A stretch of 64,000 nt of DNA from Hyaloraphidium curvatum (Eukaryota > Monoblepharomycota > Hyaloraphidiomycetes > Hyaloraphidiales > Hyaloraphidiaceae), in assembly GCA_025558095.1 (NCBI GenBank), contig JAIVFI010000033.1:310001-374000 (forward strand). Reading direction: 5' to 3'. The notes under the pieces were generated by a model. It was not told the DNA's origin. It ran no database searches and saw only the letters and a list, made by a program, of their open reading frames with translations. Both the position numbers and the translations under genes were made by a program. Position 1 is the first letter of the stretch, and every line of letters starts with the position of its first letter. Positions 62,558-64,000 of the stretch are shown here, in pieces.

Positions 62558-64000
62558 TCAATTCAGCAGCTTGAGCAGCTCAGCCTCCACTTTTTTCAGC
62601 TTCGTCTCATCCGCGCCCGTAACCTTGCCCGCCTGTCGAACATAAGTGGCAGCACCCGAGGATTCGGCGGCAGCTTTGGCCGACGCATCGCCATCAATCT
62701 GCCGGCGCCCGTCAGCAGCAATGCGAGTCATAGCAGCACGATACTCGCCAGCGTTCCGAGGGCCACCATCCCGCGGAAACAGTTCTCGCTATCCGTCTCG
62801 GCCTTCAAGAACTACGCGAGGGAGCCGGATGAGTGAGCGAAAGTCGACATGGAACGTATATCGAGAGCACCTCAAGAACCATCTCCACCAGACTCATCTT
62901 CGAAGACGAATCGTCCTTCCCTAAGACGGACAGGCTGCATGGAACGTTCAGCGGACAGTCCTGCAGGACAAACGAGGAACCCACTTGAGAATCAACGTGA
63001 TTGCCGCGAGGCGCAGGTTCTTGTTGGTGCTGGACTGGTAACTCCGCTGCACGAGCTGCAGAAGCTGGAAGACCGGTGTGTCACCGATAATCAAGCGTTT
63101 GATGCAGCAGAGACAACCACCTCGCTACGCAGTTCGCGTACTGCGTTTTGGCCCTCGGAAGAAGCAAACAGATTGCAAAAGAAGCGAAGCGCGAGCATCA
63201 AGTTTGTCTCCTGGTCCTTGGTCAGTGAATCTCCCTTAGGTAACACCGACTGCAGAACGTCCAAAGGAGTTTGCTCCCGCAGCCGCGGGGTCATGAGCAC
63301 CATCAGACGCAGCAAATCCAGCCCTTGCAAGTTATGAGCACATGCCAAGATCGTGCGGAAAGACTAGCATACCTGGAAAGCGGGCACTATCCGGCCACTG
63401 CAGAGCAACCTTCAGAGTCGCCGCCACTTCGTTGTCGGTGAATGCGGACGGAAAAGGCTTTGCTGTCGCAACGCCTTTCAGCTTCGTTGCAACAGAGTCG
63501 ATTTCGTGCGACTCTGCTGCGCTCAGCGAATCGCTTGCAGTGTCCTTGGGCCAAACTCATGAGACCAACTTCGACAACCCCACGCAGATGTCCGGCCCAC
63601 CATATCTTTCTCAAGGTCAGCGTTCAACTGCAGAATCTTCGTCAGAACGGCTTGAGTGTTTGCGGTCTTGAAGAAAGTGTAATCTCGCTAATGATCATGC
63701 ATGAGCGCCGACGACGACACGGGCTTCCGGAAACTCACCATGGGTATCAGCGCGGTTGCGGCCGCAGCGGGAGTCGCGGCTCCGCTTGCTGCGGCAGCGG
63801 ACGTCGAGTATGCGTTGGGAGACAGGAATGGATGTGAAGTCGCAGCCGGAGCACGTGCTGCAGCTGGGGCGCTCTGAAAAGGAGTGAATCCCGGTAAAGG
63901 TATAAGCACGTTGCGCCTTACAGTCGATCCTGGAACGTAGCGGCCGCCCCCTGTGAACGGATCGCCTCGTGGCGGTGCATTGGCTGTCATTTGGACGCCC
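62558..64000 (-). CDS. DOA1: DOA1/PLAA (UFD3) C-terminal part, PUL domain (5' end outside)
   Basis: Eight exons are visible from the right edge: 64000-63739, 63687-63601, 63544-63373, 63323-63121, 63064-62985, 62934-62871, 62811-62740 and 62698-62558. The linker DPFTGGGRYVPGS is the short motif before the PUL domain in PLAA/Doa1. The PUL domain reads DYTFFKTANTQAVLTKILQL, DNEVAATLKVALQWPDSARF then PGLDLLRLMVLM, NLMLALRFFCNLFASSEGQN, NKNLRLAAITLILNLSVLGK and ENCFRGMVALGTLASI, as an armadillo-like array that binds Cdc48. The N-terminal WD40 and PFU domains must lie beyond the window. It acts in ubiquitin turnover with Cdc48. Confidence 0.92.

Noticed and set aside
1-64000. Bacterial contamination or a mobile island
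   Set aside because: Spliceosomal introns occur throughout and the genes are typical eukaryotic housekeeping genes. No transposase, integrase, inverted terminal repeats or att-like repeats were seen.

Overview
The window is nuclear DNA of a eukaryote, most likely a fungus. It is visibly GC-rich and gene-dense: about 38 gene models in 64 kb, usually with less than 250 bp between genes. Almost all genes carry short spliceosomal introns (mostly 48-65 nt, GT-AG, often with a CTGAC- or CTAAC-like branch point 10-25 nt before the acceptor). The fungal assignment rests on a Zn(II)2Cys6 transcription factor (12397-14473), supported by Tom70, Sly1 and Mix17-type proteins. Genes that budding yeast lacks or has changed (eIF3l, METTL5, a PNUTS-like protein, SARNP/Tho1) argue against Saccharomycotina. 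A zoosporic or other early-diverging fungus would fit, but the species cannot be named from this sequence. No tRNA, rRNA, transposon, CRISPR array or viral gene was recognised.

Layout. 1-6.3 kb: the tail of a coiled-coil gene, an RRM protein, mitochondrial EF-G and an unrecognised intronless gene. 6.4-14.5 kb: an accessory-looking stretch with a KIDG-repeat membrane protein, an unrecognised protein, a multipass membrane protein and the Zn2Cys6 regulator. 15-20.4 kb: a secreted S33 peptidase, a small secreted protein, then mitochondrial COQ4 and SCO1 end to end. 21-31 kb: a homeodomain/TFIIS-N/CCCH protein of PNUTS type, TOM70, a PP2C phosphatase and SLY1. 31-41.7 kb: eEF1B, exosome RRP43, a coiled-coil protein, ubiquitin E1, LSM4, SARNP/Tho1 and V-ATPase C. 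41.9-52 kb: an oxysterol-binding protein, MIX17, an AlkD-like protein, MED4, a bromodomain protein, CDC123, a 109-aa unknown, SmF and eIF2-beta. 52-64 kb: NUP84/NUP107, METTL5, eIF3l, eIF3a and the C-terminal part of DOA1/PLAA.

The most striking global feature is near-strict strand alternation: genes form divergent pairs sharing 67-260 bp of upstream DNA and convergent pairs with 3' ends often 19-125 bp apart. Several divergent pairs join genes of related function (eIF3l/eIF3a, MED4/bromodomain protein, eEF1B/RRP43). Translation factors are concentrated here: eEF1B, CDC123, eIF2-beta, eIF3l, eIF3a, mitochondrial EF-G and the rRNA methylase METTL5.

Exon boundaries were inferred by reading frames, splice sites and recalled family conservation. 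In every fully modelled multi-exon gene the exon lengths sum to a multiple of three. No transcript evidence was available. I found no convincing new multi-gene system. The most unusual items are very short introns (31 nt twice, 27 or 36 nt once), 16- and 18-nt microexons, two genes whose first coding exon is only ATGGCG, a GC-AG intron candidate, and several unrecognised proteins.
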